From Haberlea rhodopensis (taxonomy: Eukaryota; Streptophyta; Magnoliopsida; Lamiales; Gesneriaceae): DNA of 64,000 nucleotides. The notes beneath the pieces were generated by a model. That model saw nothing but the letters and a program-made list of their open reading frames with translations, made no database searches and was not told the DNA's origin. Of this stretch, positions 1 through 10,963 are shown piece by piece; the first letter of the stretch is position 1; each line of letters opens with the position of its first letter. The DNA is taken from contig CAJQUN010000128.1 of the NCBI GenBank assembly GCA_907163345.1, positions 620,001-684,000 on the forward strand, in the 5' to 3' direction. Position numbers and translations under genes: made by a program.

Positions 1-1260
1 CAAGCATTAAAATCATCAAGGGATGACCACGACTCATGGGATATGCACCAACAATCATATGCATCTATAAACATCATGCATAACATGTATTTGCATCCAC
101 AATGCAATACCACATATATACTTGCATCCACAATGCATAACAATAAGTATATAAGATACATGTACCGTTGGGGTGCCCGTACGTCCACTACGTACCTTTC
201 CAAAATGTAGGATATGGTAGGACTTCAATGCCTTGGCTGTGTTGCCACCTAGGATGGTTCTACACATTCACACAAATCAATATTAGAACCCAATAATAGT
301 CCAATACCAAAAATTCTACAAAAATAACCAAAAACACCATTTTTGGTGTCTCGCGATCGATCGCCATAAGGCCCCGATCGATCGCGAGACCTCACTGTCT
401 CGGGCAACAAATTTAAACAATCCGCGATCGATCGCTGTGTTAGCGCCGATCGATCGCGCCAAACTCGCGATCAATCGCTGAAGTGCACTGCCTCCAGCTC
501 TGTTCGCCGAGCTCTGGGCATGCGGGATTTGGGCACTATTCACCCATCTTCAATCCCAACTCAAACATACCCACATACTCCAACATCAACCAAACCAACC
601 CACTCAAAACCAACAATAAACATCTACATAAACTCATATATTTAACATCCAACCAAAATAATACCAAAACCACAACAACCCAACACAAACCCATTTTAAA
701 ACCTTTCAAACCATATCAAACTTAAACAAAACCTTACAAAAATAACCATGAGGTACCCATACCTCTTGGGGATCTCAAATCACCCAACAAACTCCACAAA
801 TCAAGGTTTTGCAAGAACTTCTCTTCACCCCAAAGCTTGATTTCGAAAATGAGGGGAAAGGGAGGGTTTGGGTGTTGTTTGGTAAAGTTAAAAAGTAAGA
901 GTGGATGGTGGGGTTGGGGTAATAAAAGGTGTTGGTTTAATTAAAAAAATGCAACCCACAATTCATGGTGTATAAAACACTCCAACATGATATTTTCAAA
1001 GCATTAACTCAAAATGCACCATAATATCAATTAACACATGATTTCCAATTAATTGCTAACCAAGGCAAATAAATCATGCTCCCAACAATTTACCCAACAT
1101 GCACCACATGCACCCTGAAATGCATTCCCGGGTCACCCTAACCACATGACCATGCATTTCCATATGATAAATAAATCCAATGCATAATTAATTACCACAT
1201 AATTAATCATATAAGCACAATTATTGCCCAAATGCAATTAACCATTTCGGGGATATCACA
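1..1260 (-). mobile_element. Family A chromovirus LTR, partial, antisense
   Basis: This stretch aligns base for base, with scattered changes, to 60763-62065, the inner part of a complete LTR of the same family. It ends at 1260 with GATATCACA, the reverse complement of the family LTR start TGTGATATCC. The rest of the LTR lies left of the window, so solo LTR versus full element cannot be decided. It sits directly against sequence 1261 onward, which is the middle of another LTR, so it is inserted into the 5' LTR of element I. Short ORFs inside it are not supported as genes. Confidence 0.85.
348..477. other. Paired-palindrome cluster in family A LTR
   Basis: Cores CGATCGATCG lie at 354-363 and 375-384 (11-nt spacer), 425-434 and 447-456 (12-nt spacer), with a degenerate core at 468-477. 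The first pair is extended by complementary flanks (GTCTCG on the left, CGAGAC on the right), giving a perfect 16-bp stem, 348-363 with 375-390, around an 11-nt loop. Function unknown. Confidence 0.85.
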
Positions 1261-1999
1261 TTTATTTTACTTTTATATTATTGTTTTACATGAATAATTG
1301 GATTTGTTGTGTTTTTTATGATTGAGAAATATCAATAACATAGTTTTTCCTATTGATGTTGAGATTGAATTCATATATCTTCTATGTGCATGTTTTATTG
1401 TTCTTCATGCTTTTTAAGGATTGATCCCCTTTGAATGATATTTTATTATAATTGAGATCGAGAGATAAAATTATAATACAATATAGTAATTCATGCCGTG
1501 TGTTAAAGATTAAGATCGAGAGATAAAATCACATATGAGTGATAGCTTTGGTATGTTTAATCTAAAGTTAGTGGTTTTCATATAGCGCATTCGATATCAA
1601 ATTGTTAATATAGTGAACGAGAGTTACTAGTTGCAATTTGATGTTAGATTTAACTTAGCTCGAGAGAGTGTATTGAATAAATTTGGAAAACCCGTCACCT
1701 TAAAGATGTATGGAGAAAAGAATTCTAAGAGTTGGGTTAGGTGAATCATAGTCTTGATAATTCTTTCTTGTGGATTTTTCTCATAATCGTCGATTGTTTT
1801 GGTTGGATTAGAGTAGTTTAATTATTAATTAATTATCGTAGGTTAAATATAGTTAAAAGAAATCTTATTTGGTAATTGCTTGTTAGTCCTTGTGGGTTCG
1901 ACAATCCGTATTCTTCCTATCTATACTAAAACTTGACACCGTGCACTTGCGGTCTAAAATCGCTAGATTGGAACTAATTGTTTAAAATAAAAGCGATTA
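1261..1999 (+). repeat. 5' LTR of element I, 3' part only
   Basis: Matches 5310-6041 of the 3' LTR with numerous substitutions and small indels, so the insertion is not recent. The last bases read CGATTA where the 3' LTR has CGATCA, a C-to-T change in the terminal CA. The 5' half is missing because another LTR is inserted at 1260. Confidence 0.85.
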
Positions 2000-2005
2000 A
2001 GTTTT

Positions 2006-2023
2006 TGGCGCCGCTGTCGGGGA
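2006..2023 (+). other. Primer-binding site of element I
   Basis: TGGCGCCGCTGTCGGGGA begins six bases after the 5' LTR end. It resembles the TGGCGCCGTTGCCGGGGA primer site known from Athila/Tat elements, with two differences. Confidence 0.8.
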
Positions 2024-2151
2024 TTAACTTTACTAATATCATACTAGGTTCTTTGACTGTAATTTAACCATTTTTGTTTATTTCATTCAAAAAAAAAATT
2101 TATATAAATTTATCTTGTTTTTGTTTTGTTTGTCTTGTGAGGTACTTGGAG

Positions 2152-2570
2152 ATGCAACATCAACAAGCCTCACAAGCTTTGCCCAACAACGTTCTGAGCC
2201 GTTCTACGATGTTTGAGAGAGATTCAATGAATTGGCCAACACATTCCGGTATCACAACTTTTCGAACTATACTCTCATGCAATATTTCTTCAAAGGGCTG
2301 GATGCACAGACACGAGAATGGGTATTGAGCGGAGCACTGGTGATTGGGAGTCCCCTGGTCGATAGAGATGAGGACAGTGTGGTTCACCTGTTCAATGATG
2401 TGGCGGACTTCGATAATCACTGGCATTGTGATCCTTCACTACAAGGTTGGAGTCACCAATACCCACGGGAGCCTCACTACCCTATTGATACGCCGAAACC
2501 ATTTGAACATCACGAAGAGAGGAGAGATAGTTCTGCAGATGTCACACTCAGTTATAGGATACCTAAATAA
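2152..2570 (+). pseudogene. Gag capsid-region remnant of element I
   Basis: The reading starts at 2152 in one frame and continues around 2215-2232 into a second frame up to the stop at 2568-2570. The second frame holds a stretch (…RYHNFSNYTLMQYFFKGLD…, cut here) that has the layout of the plant retrotransposon gag domain: a PHH-like turn, a QYFY-like aromatic run and a following ALV motif. A frameshift of about one base at 2215-2232 separates the halves. The product would be part of the capsid lattice protein. The family assignment rests on motif resemblance only. Confidence 0.55.
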
Positions 2571-2575
2571 GATTC

Positions 2576-3181
2576 ATGGCATCAACTGAGAACAGTTTGG
2601 AGTGCCAAACCAACTCTATGCGTCACCTGGAGCAGCAAATGACGGTCCTTATGGAAATAATTTCAACTAGCTGCCAGGAGGAAGAGTCGAGAGCTACCAA
2701 TCAAGAGGCGACGAATCGAGTTTGGTTATATGATGATGATCACTCAACCAACCAAGTTTGGGGGAGTGATCCTACTCATGTGGAAAAGTCAAGGGAACTT
2801 GAGCCTCTTAAAGAGATTGAGCCTACTTCAGAGATGTTATCCGATGAGTTCTCATGTGAAGATGAGTCGAGTGTGTTGTTGGAAAAGGAAGAGACTTTCG
2901 AAGATTCTGATTTGAGCCCATCGATGGAGACATGTTCTATGCCATATGCGGATCCTTATTTTCCATCGATGCCAACTTCACCGCACTACATCCTGAAAGA
3001 GATAAAGCCGAGTCAAGAATCATTCTCCCATGCCTACATCTTCAAGACGAATGTTGTTGGAGCGACGAGCCTACACTTTTACAATCATGCCAATCTTGAG
3101 GGCATACTGAATCAAGACCCATTAGTGGTATCATATGATACGTACTACGGGCGGCAACCGCTCTTTGATGGTAGCTTCTGA
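2576..3181 (+). CDS. Acidic gag-like C-terminal ORF of element I (201 aa)
   Basis: An open frame of 201 codons lies in a different frame from the preceding gag remnant, five bases after its stop. The N-terminal 40 residues (SMRHLEQQMTVLMEI) look like a short amphipathic coiled coil, as in the C-terminal part of Athila/Tat-type gag. The middle is rich in Glu and Asp, and the end has an aromatic-rich tail. No zinc knuckle, protease or polymerase motif is present. Element E encodes a comparable acidic protein (41448-42039) also followed by a conserved small hairpin, which supports this as a real retained product of gag-only elements. It could also be a remnant; no function is assigned. Confidence 0.5.
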   Translation: MASTENSLECQTNSMRHLEQQMTVLMEIISTSCQEEESRATNQEATNRVWLYDDDHSTNQVWGSDPTHVEKSRELEPLKEIEPTSEMLSDEFSCEDESSVLLEKEETFEDSDLSPSMETCSMPYADPYFPSMPTSPHYILKEIKPSQESFSHAYIFKTNVVGATSLHFYNHANLEGILNQDPLVVSYDTYYGRQPLFDGSF

Positions 3182-3212
3182 TAGTCAAGCCGACGACTAG
3201 AAACCAGCGCTT

Positions 3213-3230
3213 CTTGGGAGGCAACCCAAG
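3213..3230 (+). other. Conserved hairpin after the gag-like ORF
   Basis: CTTGGGAGGCAACCCAAG folds as a 6-bp stem with an AGGCAA loop. The identical 18-mer occurs in element E, also just past its gag-like ORF (41551-41568, minus strand). Confidence 0.75.
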
Positions 3231-4696
3231 CGTATCCTTTTGCAATTTAGTTTATTATTTATTTTTCTGTTTTTGTTTTTCATTTTGTCTATATCTCGAG
3301 TCGACTATTTTATTTGCATTTTTTTCTTGCTAGGTACTTAATTGGAGCGATGAATCCCTACAACAGTGGAGCTTTAAGGAACCAATCTTCCTCAACCCTC
3401 ATGCAAGCGTTGTGATCAGGGGAGTTTACTGTTTCCTTTTGATTCTTTTAAACATTGAGGACAATGTTTGATTTAAGCTTGGGGGAGTGGCTTGCATGTT
3501 TTACTTGCTTAATCTGCATGTTGTGTGCTTAACTGATACTTGAATCGTCCGATTATTTTGAGAGCTAATTTTTTTTATGAGTTCAATTAGAGAGAAAAGA
3601 ATGAATCGTAGTAGTGATCTCTATTACATGATGATATTAATCTCACTATGCATGTCAACTTGAGTTTTGATGATTTTAAAACTTGTTTGTGAATATCTTG
3701 TTTTGAGTTAGCATGTCAAAGATGAGGAATACATTGACCACATTTGAGTCACGATCTTGTGAATTGCATTTGTGGTAGTGAAAATCTTTGTGAACTTGAT
3801 GAATTGTTTTGAACATCTTAGAGTACCTTAGAAACTATTTGATGATGACACTTTGAGGCATTATAGTTATGAACTTGACTTGGAAATGATTTAGGCTATC
3901 TTTGGATCGTTTGAGCCTTTCAAGCTTACCATGATATATATCAATCTCTAGTGTCCCATTTTGAGTGTAATTGCAAAAAAATTGGAGTATGTTTAACATA
4001 CTATTAGCCCCTATTCAACATTTTTTTTCCAACTCATTATACCCACCATTATGAGCCTAAATTGAAAGAATTCATCCTTACCTAAAGGGAGTATAATGAA
4101 TCTCATTAGATGCACATAAATTGCTATATTTTGTTGAGCTTATTATTGAAAAAAAATGATGAATGAGAAAAGAAAAAGATAGATAAAGCCTTGAAAAAAA
4201 AATATCTAATTAAGACCCAAAGTGGCCAAGGCTAAAAGAAAAAGAAGAGAAGCTCAAGTTGTGCTAAAAATATGAACATTACATACTTATACTCTCTTCT
4301 TTGTGCTATCCTATCTTTTCTTTGAAGCCAAACACCTAGGCCTAACGTTACAAGCTTTAAAAGACCTATTGATCTAAGTCTAGGGAGTAACTATCATTAG
4401 TGGAGAAGTTGTTTGAAAATAGGCCTATGTGATGCTTGATGACAATCTTGACTTTGAGTTGATTAACATGATTTGATCTTGAATTTGTGCATGAAACTTG
4501 AGATTGAAATTAGCACACACACACGTTCCGATTTTGAGAGGTGTTGCTTGACTTAGGATAAAACATGTCTTGTCAACTTTTGTATATGTGCATGAGTTTT
4601 CTGAGAATAATGCAAGTCATGAAATAATTGTTTCAAGTATCAAGAATTAACTCTACCTTATGATTTTAATGCTTAATCGAGGACGATTAAGTGATA
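3231..4696 (+). other. Non-coding 3' region of element I
   Basis: About 1.5 kb of AT-rich sequence without a credible ORF. A first polypurine-like GGGGGAG run lies at 3481-3488, well before the true tract at 4697. Element E has a matching gene-free region between its gag ORF and 3' LTR (40187-41447). Confidence 0.6.
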
Positions 4697-4709
4697 AGTT
4701 TGGGGGAGT
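4697..4709 (+). other. Polypurine tract of element I
   Basis: AGTTTGGGGGAGT immediately precedes the 3' LTR start TGATAAG, where plus-strand DNA priming would occur. Confidence 0.75.
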
Positions 4710-4943
4710 TGATAAGTGTCGTTTTTACACTTATTTAGATGCGATTTTCTGATGGTTTTCGTGTTGATTCTTGGATTATTTTACGGTTTATGGTATATAT
4801 TTCTATATTTCGGGAATCAAGGTTGAAATGCATAAAAGTAGAGGAATTGAGCCAAAAATGATGAAAAAAGACCAAACCGAGCGAACGCGTCAAATCCGGG
4901 AAAAGAAGAAAAGAAAATAAAAATAAAAATAAAAAAAGCATCT

Positions 4944-5024
4944 CGATTGATCGAGCCATCAATCTCGATCGATCGATGTGGACAGAAATTTGGCGATCGA
5001 TCGAGCCTCAGTTTCGATCGATCG
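4944..5024. other. Paired-palindrome cluster in element I LTR
   Basis: Two pairs: 4944-4953 (CGATTGATCG) with 4966-4975 (12-nt spacer), and 4994-5003 with 5015-5024 (11-nt spacer). The core is the same as in the chromovirus LTRs although the LTRs are otherwise unrelated. The cluster lies about 75-155 bp upstream of the TATA-like run, so it would be promoter-proximal here. Confidence 0.85.
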
Positions 5025-5097
5025 GACGGAAGAGTTTGCTGAAAAATAAATTCCTTATAGAGTTTGGGTCCAACAAAGAAGTCCATGATTCATATCC

Positions 5098-5112
5098 CTA
5101 TATATATTTATA
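5098..5112 (+). promoter_or_regulatory. TATA-like box in element I LTR
   Basis: CTATATATATTTATA is followed by a CA-rich, G-poor stretch typical of a plant transcription start and leader. Assigned from composition only. Confidence 0.5.
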
Positions 5113-6041
5113 CACGAAAATCACAACCAAAAATCATACTTGTAAACCTAGGAATAGCCTCCACTCCTCCATAATCCATATCACCTTCATCCCCCATCAT
5201 CTCTTCATCCTAGGAATTGGAACAAGCCAACAAGAGAATCGAAGAGCACGATCGAGAAATAAGTGAAGGAAGGATCGATAATCAACGAAGAAGTCGACTT
5301 GGGAGTTTTCTTTGACTTTTCTATTATTGTTTTACATGAATAATTGGATTTGTTGTGTTTTTTATGATTGAGAAATATCAATAACATAGTTTTTCCTATT
5401 GATTTTGAGATTGAATTCATATATCTTCTATGTGCATATTTTATTGTTTTTCATGCTTTTGAATGATTGATCCCCTTTGAATGATATTTTATTATAATTG
5501 AGATCGAGAGATAAAATTATAATATGATATAGTAATTCACACCGTGTTAAAGATTAAGATCGAGAGATAAATTCACATACGAGTGATAGCTTTGGATTGT
5601 TTAATCTAAAGTTAGTAGTTTTCATAAAGCGCATTCGATATCAAATTGTTAATATAGTGAACGAGAGTTACTAGTTGCAATTTGATGTTAGATTTAATAT
5701 AGCTCGAGAGAGTGTATTGAATAAATTCGGAAAACTCGTACCTTAGAGATGTATGGAGAAAAGAATTGTAAAGTTGGGTAAGGTGAATCATAGTCTTGAT
5801 AATTCTTTATTATGGATTTTTCTCGTAATCGTTGATTGTTTTGGTTGGATTAGAGTAGTTTAACTATTAATTAATTATCGTAGGTTAAATATAGTTAAAA
5901 GAAATATTATTTGGTAGTTGCTTGTTAGTTCCTGTGGGTTCAACAATCCGTATTCTTTCTATCTATACTAAAACTTGACACCGTGCACTTGCGGTTTAAA
6001 ATCGCTAGATTGGAATTAATTGTTTAAAATAAAAGCGATCA

Positions 6042-6401
6042 ATAAGATGCGCCTCTCAATATAAAATAAACTATGCCTCTATATAAAATCCTTATCGTCA
6101 AAAAATTTGGGATGTGCCATTCTAAAATTAGGGTGGGCTCTAACCCATGCTAGTTATAAAAAAATATATAAATTTTCAGAAATTTCGTCATTTACCACAA
6201 TCATCGAAATCGTTTTAGACTTTTTAACCCCATTTAATGACCGATCAATCCTAAATAATTTTAAATCATATATATGTCCCTCCTACTATAGTGTTAATCC
6301 TATTAAATAAAATTTTAATATGCGGGGATTTGATTTTTGCGTCTGAATCAATTAGGAGAGTAACCTTGAATAACCAAACTTGTCATTTCATGCCCAACTT
6401 T
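6042..6401. repeat. Direct repeat, copy 1
   Basis: Starts at ATAAGATGC immediately after element I and matches 7239-7610 at roughly 90%. It lacks an 11-13-bp segment present near 7331 in copy 2. Its left edge coincides with the element I insertion, so it may once have extended further left. Confidence 0.85.
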
Positions 6402-6507
6402 ATGTCTCATTATTATGTACGTCGGTTGTAAAAAAAATTGTTCAATTGGATTGACTTACTTGGATTATGAGGTTAGTGTTTTTGTGTTGGCTGGGCAAGT
6501 GGGATAT

Positions 6508-7020
6508 TGTTAATATATATGCCCTACAAGCCAAATGTTGGTCTGTTGAGCCTTATGCACCCAAAACCTATTAGTGACATATTGAGACCTATAAATACAT
6601 TGTTCATATCCATTATACATGATATACGAAATGACAATCAATATACAGTCATATTTCTCGTCGTTGAAAGTCTAACACCAAACTAGCAATGACGTTGAGA
6701 TCATGGATCTGGTCAGGTTGTTTGGACTCGAGGGATCACCGCTTTAAGTTCTACGTCGGTGAACGGTATTCTCTTTTTTTGCATTTATTTTTATATTTGC
6801 ATGTGTTATATATGAATCAGGTGTTATCAACCATCACCGGGTCTAGCTCTGTTTATGTTTTTTTTCAACTGCGTTTGGATCGATGACGGTGGACGGAAAC
6901 CCAACAGAACCTTCGACGACATTGTGTTTTATCCCTACCAAATCATGTTTTATCGTCGTCAACCAAGAATTATTTGGTCTTTCTTTCTTGGTTAATATAT
7001 GTATTTGTCATGATCTCACA
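6508..7020 (+). mobile_element. Copia-type LTR, probably solo or fragment
   Basis: GCAAGTGGGATAT at 6495-6507 resembles the Copia polypurine tract, and TGTTAATATA follows at 6508 as an LTR start. A TATAAATA box lies at 6590-6597. No Copia coding sequence flanks it. The right end is uncertain; 7020 is chosen because ATCTCACA there gives a CA end. The whole insert lies between the two direct-repeat copies. Confidence 0.45.
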
Positions 7021-7238
7021 CTATATAATATTTAATATTTATCATATGCTATAAAATACAAATCAATTTAATATTCGTCATATTTTCAGAAATAAATAGT
7101 TGAAACAGAATTCGTACTACGCAGGCAATATTAGTTTGATTTAAACATACATTACACGTCGATAGATGTTTTAAATAAATATATTGGTCCTATAGAAAAC
7201 CCATGTTGAACCATACATCCTAAATATATGCTAGCTGT

Positions 7239-7610
7239 ATAAGATGCTCCTCTCAATATAAAATAAACTATGCCTCTATATAAAATCCTTATCGTCAAAA
7301 ATTTGGGATGTGCCATCCTAAAATTAGGGTGTTTTAGGATTGGGCTATAACCCATGCTATTTATAAAAAAATATATAAATTTTCAATAATTTCGTCATTT
7401 ACCATAAACCATCGAAATCGTTTTAGACTTTTTAACCCCATTTAATGTCTGGTCGATCCTAGATAATTTTAAATCATATATACATCCCTCCTACTATAGT
7501 GTTAATCCTATTAAATAAAAATTTAATATGCGGGGATTTGATTTTTGTTTCTGAATCAATTAGGTGAGTAAACTTAAATAACCAAACTCGTCATTCCATG
7601 CCCAACTTTT
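7239..7610. repeat. Direct repeat, copy 2
   Basis: Second copy of 6042-6401, same orientation. The matching region ends at CCCAACTTTT. Divergence of about a tenth indicates an old duplication. Confidence 0.85.
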
Positions 7611-8025
7611 AGCACCACCTACAAATTTATTGACCAACTGTTTAGTTCAAATATATAATAAAAAATAAAAAAGTCAATAACACTCAAATTTTGCAATTTA
7701 AAATAAAATTTACTTTTTAAGAAATTATTCTTATATTTAAAATATGATTTTTCTTATTTGTCGTGCCACCACTTACTCTGTGAAAGGATTAGTGGAGACC
7801 TAATACATATAAATCAGACTGGCCAATTACAGCAATTAATTTGTACATAAAATAGTTGGCAAGATCAAATATACTCTACATATACTATATTAAAATTCCG
7901 GGAAATTTCAGAGAATACTACTTACAACTAAATTCTTTATAATATGATGATGAATATAAATATGAAAATAGACTTTGACCAACATTTAACCCAAATCTTG
8001 AATCCCATGTAAATTGTATTAAATT
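7611..8025. other. AT-rich spacer, nothing recognised
   Basis: No credible ORF, repeat or RNA gene was seen on either strand. Confidence 0.5.
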
Positions 8026-8721
8026 CAGTGTTTTTAAAATCGGACTAGACAAGAAACCGATATCCTTATTGATTATAGGATCGATCGGTCATCACCGGTT
8101 GAACCATTGGTTCAACCGGTGATGACGTCAGCATTGTGGAATATCTATTTAAATTTTCGTCCACGTATTTGCTATAGTTTCAAGTTGTTCACAATAAGAA
8201 AAAAAGTATCATTACACCAACATAACATGTCAAACATTAAAAATCTTATCAAACCAAATGGCCAACATAAAAAAATAAATAAAACATATCAAAAAACAAC
8301 AAGCAATTCCAAAAAGAACAATGGCCCCAAATTATAAGAAATATTTAAAAAATTATGAAAAGATTCACATCTTTATAATTACAAGAAAATAAACATATTT
8401 ATATATAATATACAAGATACCTTTATGAAATTATATGGATTTGACATACATAAATTAGTATTTTGTAATTATTTCAATGACAATAAATTATATGTAATAT
8501 TTTTTTTAACAAAAAATAAAAAATAAAATTTTAAAAACAGAAAGAAATTGAAGGATCCTGTCGATTCAATTTTCGACCCGATTCACTGGTTGAACCAGTT
8601 TTTTACCGATTTAATCTGGTTCGCACCGATTTTTTAGGGTGGTTTTAGAGGGTCAACTGGACCGAACTAAGCACCGGTCACCAGTTACACAGACCGGTCC
8701 GATCCGATTCTCAAAACACTG
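8026..8721. mobile_element. hAT-like MITE (696 bp)
   Basis: Terminal inverted repeats: CAGTGTTTTTAAAATCGGAC at the left, and the reverse complement of the right end reads CAGTGTTTTGAGAATCGGAT. Flanking 8-bp direct repeats are ATTAAATT (8018-8025) and ATTAAACT (8722-8729), one mismatch. CAGTG-type ends and 8-bp duplications are characteristic of hAT transposons. Subterminal regions are rich in ACCGGT/GGTTCAACC motifs, as expected for transposase-binding repeats. No transposase is encoded, so it is non-autonomous. Confidence 0.8.
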
Positions 8722-8729
8722 ATTAAACT

Positions 8730-9495
8730 TAGCCCGTTGGTCGAATTTAAGAAAATAACTTCTTTATTTTGTTTTCCTAGAACACCTAGGATAGTTTGAA
8801 AAATAATATTGGCCAAACATTCATTTGATTTGCGACCTTTTTCAAAGATTTTTTTCGCAAAATGGTCGTGAAACATAAACACAAACAAAGGTAAAAAAAA
8901 GAGTCAGAAATTAAAAAGATTATATTTCAAAATCATCATCAATCAAAGATCATTTCTTTAAATAATCTTTATCTTTATCTATTCAACGTCATCCTATATA
9001 GTGTCATCATGTATAGTGTGTACAAAGATACATAATTCGATCCCAAATATATGAAATAGGAGAGATTCATATGATCCAATAGTTTTGATAATATATGGTG
9101 CTCTTGACTCCAATCGTTAGTCTGTGGGGTTTTATATTTTTATTTTTGTGAAAATTAAGTCTAAGATTAGTTGCATCTATTAAATATATAAAATACTGAA
9201 TTACTTATCTTGACTAATCGTTGAATAGTATCTCAATTATGGATAAAAAAATCATGAATTGTGCAAAAAATATTTAAAATTTGATCCCATATTTATTTAA
9301 AAATAAACTAAGTCACGATCACTAAAATGTCCAGGTAATGGTCAGAAAGATGTGCTGGTCTAAGCGAGCGAAGCTTGATCTTTCAGTTTGGCGAGGATTC
9401 AATTTTAAGAGTTGGGCCTTAATATAAATTAGAGTCAACTTTTAAGGCCGAAGATCTAGTTTAGCCTAATAATTTTTGTAGAAAAAAGATAAATT
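8730..9495. other. AT-rich spacer, nothing recognised
   Basis: No gene, RNA or repeat could be supported on either strand. Confidence 0.5.
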
Positions 9496-9655
9496 TGTTG
9501 GGTTTTCAGAATCCGACTAATCTTAGTTTTGATATTAACAAAACTTGTTCGTATATCGGTAACAAAATTCATCAAGTGTGCGGTGAATATAAGATGATTT
9601 AGAGCTTGATACTAAGTTGACACCATTTCCACATCGCTGTATTCGAGAGTCAATG
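9496..9655 (+). mobile_element. Element H LTR, left part (split by D)
   Basis: TGTTGGGTTTTCAG at 9496 looks like an LTR start. The sequence is interrupted at 9655 by element D and, allowing for D's target duplication, resumes at 55129, where an LTR ends at 56567 just before a Tat-type primer site. The start is inferred from resemblance, without a second LTR to compare. Confidence 0.5.
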
Positions 9656-9934
9656 TGTAAGGACCCTAGTTCCTTAAGTGCGGATTAAAGGCGTAATATA
9701 GTTAAACATGCATCTAATGATATAAAGTTCCGTATTGATGTCTTGAGCCGTTAAGATTACAGGCCAAATTAAAGTTCCAAAGGGATTAATTACATTCCAA
9801 TCAATTGAATGTTAATCCTATAGTTTTACACTACTCCTAGAGTAGAGACTATACAAAAGAATTAGGCCTGCTATGCCAAGAGCACTCCTCACTGGCTCAC
9901 CGCATCAACCCGCCTTAGCCCGTCCGTCCCAAAA

Positions 9935-9966
9935 GTACCTACAGGAACAACCCCAAAACCATGAGC
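9935..9966 (-). other. Conserved LTR block ending in a splice-acceptor-like site
   Basis: Read on the minus strand, GCTCATGGTTTTGGGGTTG leads to CCTGTAG|GTAC. Equivalent blocks occur at 59429-59460 (G), 45150-45180 (F) and, less exactly, 13152-13190 and 23041-23079 (B). Conservation between otherwise different LTRs suggests function. Confidence 0.5.
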
Positions 9967-10189
9967 ATGTATATAAATCATATTCACAATAATATGATTG
10001 TAATTAAAATGCATAAACCGTAAATACAATTCACTTCCTGTATTTAATACATTTCTAAGCTCCCATTGGTTGTCCCAGTATCACAATCATAATCAATGGA
10101 TTATAATGCCAATAATGTGTGTCATGACATGCACCGATTTCCATGTATGTCGTATTCAATTCCCGAGTTTTATTATATCAGTGGCATAA

Positions 10190-10385
10190 TACCCCTCGCA
10201 TTAACATGACAGCGAAAATACCCCTCGCTTAGACAATACCAGCGGCACTAATATCCCTCGCTATAAATATGACAGCGGTCGTGTTCTTCGCTTCATATTA
10301 GCGGCAAATATTCTCTCATCGCTACGGTATGACAGCGGCAAGTATTCACATCGCTACGCCACTAGCGTTAAGTATTCTCCATCAC
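10190..10385 (-). other. AGCG/CGCT stem-loop series in D LTR
   Basis: AGCG and CGCT alternate across about 195 bp, separated by 11, 14 or 16 nt (for example AGCG, AAAATACCCCT, CGCT). The D 5' LTR has the same series at about 53602-53800. These resemble the larger arrays inside B1 and B2. Confidence 0.6.
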
Positions 10386-10750
10386 TGTAATATAATCCCG
10401 ACTCACAATCACATGCAACCAAAGTGCATGACCAAACCATGTATGCAATCCATAATGCATAAATAAGACCACATATGCAACCAAAATGCATAATAAATTC
10501 CATGTGTGCAACCATAGTGCATAACCAATTCAATACGTAATAATACGTTTTACCGTCCGATGCCCGTACGTCTCACTACGTACCTTAGTTCCAAAAGTGG
10601 AGATGTCGTGGGACTTTATCTCCTTTGATGTGTGGCTACCTGGGATGGTTCTACACAATCACATGAATCCATATTAGAAGCCAATAAATGAACCATTACC
10701 AAAAACATCATCATTTAGAACAAAATCCCAAAACCCACATTTTTAGCCTT

Positions 10751-10963
10751 GCGATCTCGGTCCTCAAGCCCCGATCGATCGCTAAGTGAAGAAAAATAGG
10801 CATCCGAGTACTGCCTCCACCGATCGATCGAAAATTTTTATCGATCGACCGAGACGTCACACCGATCGATCGGAACAAAATTTCGATCGATCGGTAAGCT
10901 CATTTCACGCCTTGTTCAGGCTCTGCCCTGCTCGATCGATCGGACCCATTTCTCAATCAATCG
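10751..10963. other. Paired-palindrome cluster in D 3' LTR
   Basis: Pairs 10821-10830/10842-10851, 10863-10872/10884-10893 and 10933-10942/10954-10963 each have an 11-nt spacer. Some cores are mutated (CGATCGACCG, CAATCAATCG) relative to the 5' LTR copy at 54172-54390, which helps identify the ancestral core. Confidence 0.85.

Larger units (their letters stand above)
1261..6041 (+). mobile_element. Element I: gag-only Athila/Tat-like LTR retrotransposon
   Basis: Two related LTR stretches (1261-1999 and 4710-6041) bracket a 2.7-kb internal region. The primer site TGGCGCC... at 2006 is the type used by Athila/Tat plant elements. Inside are a decayed gag-like region, an acidic ORF and a long non-coding tail, with no protease, reverse transcriptase or integrase. 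It is therefore non-autonomous, of the kind called TR-GAG or LARD. The 5' LTR is cut at 1260 by the antisense family A LTR, so its left target duplication is out of view. The base run ATAAG follows the 3' LTR. Confidence 0.8.
4710..6041 (+). repeat. 3' LTR of element I (1332 bp)
   Basis: Runs from TGATAAGTG to GCGATCA, with TG...CA ends. Its last 730 bp match 1261-1999. It contains a palindrome cluster (4944-5024) and a TATA-like run (5098-5112). Confidence 0.85.

Noticed and set aside
348..477. Palindromes as a bacterial Dam/GATC or phage feature
   Set aside because: The context is plant retrotransposon LTRs throughout; GATC content follows from the palindrome.
6689..6886. 65-codon ORF in the Copia-type LTR
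   Set aside because: It lies downstream of the TATA box in the presumed LTR leader, has no recognisable domain and no second copy for comparison.
8107..8337. 76-codon ORF in the MITE
   Set aside because: Lys/Asn-rich translation of AT-rich DNA; no transposase motif.
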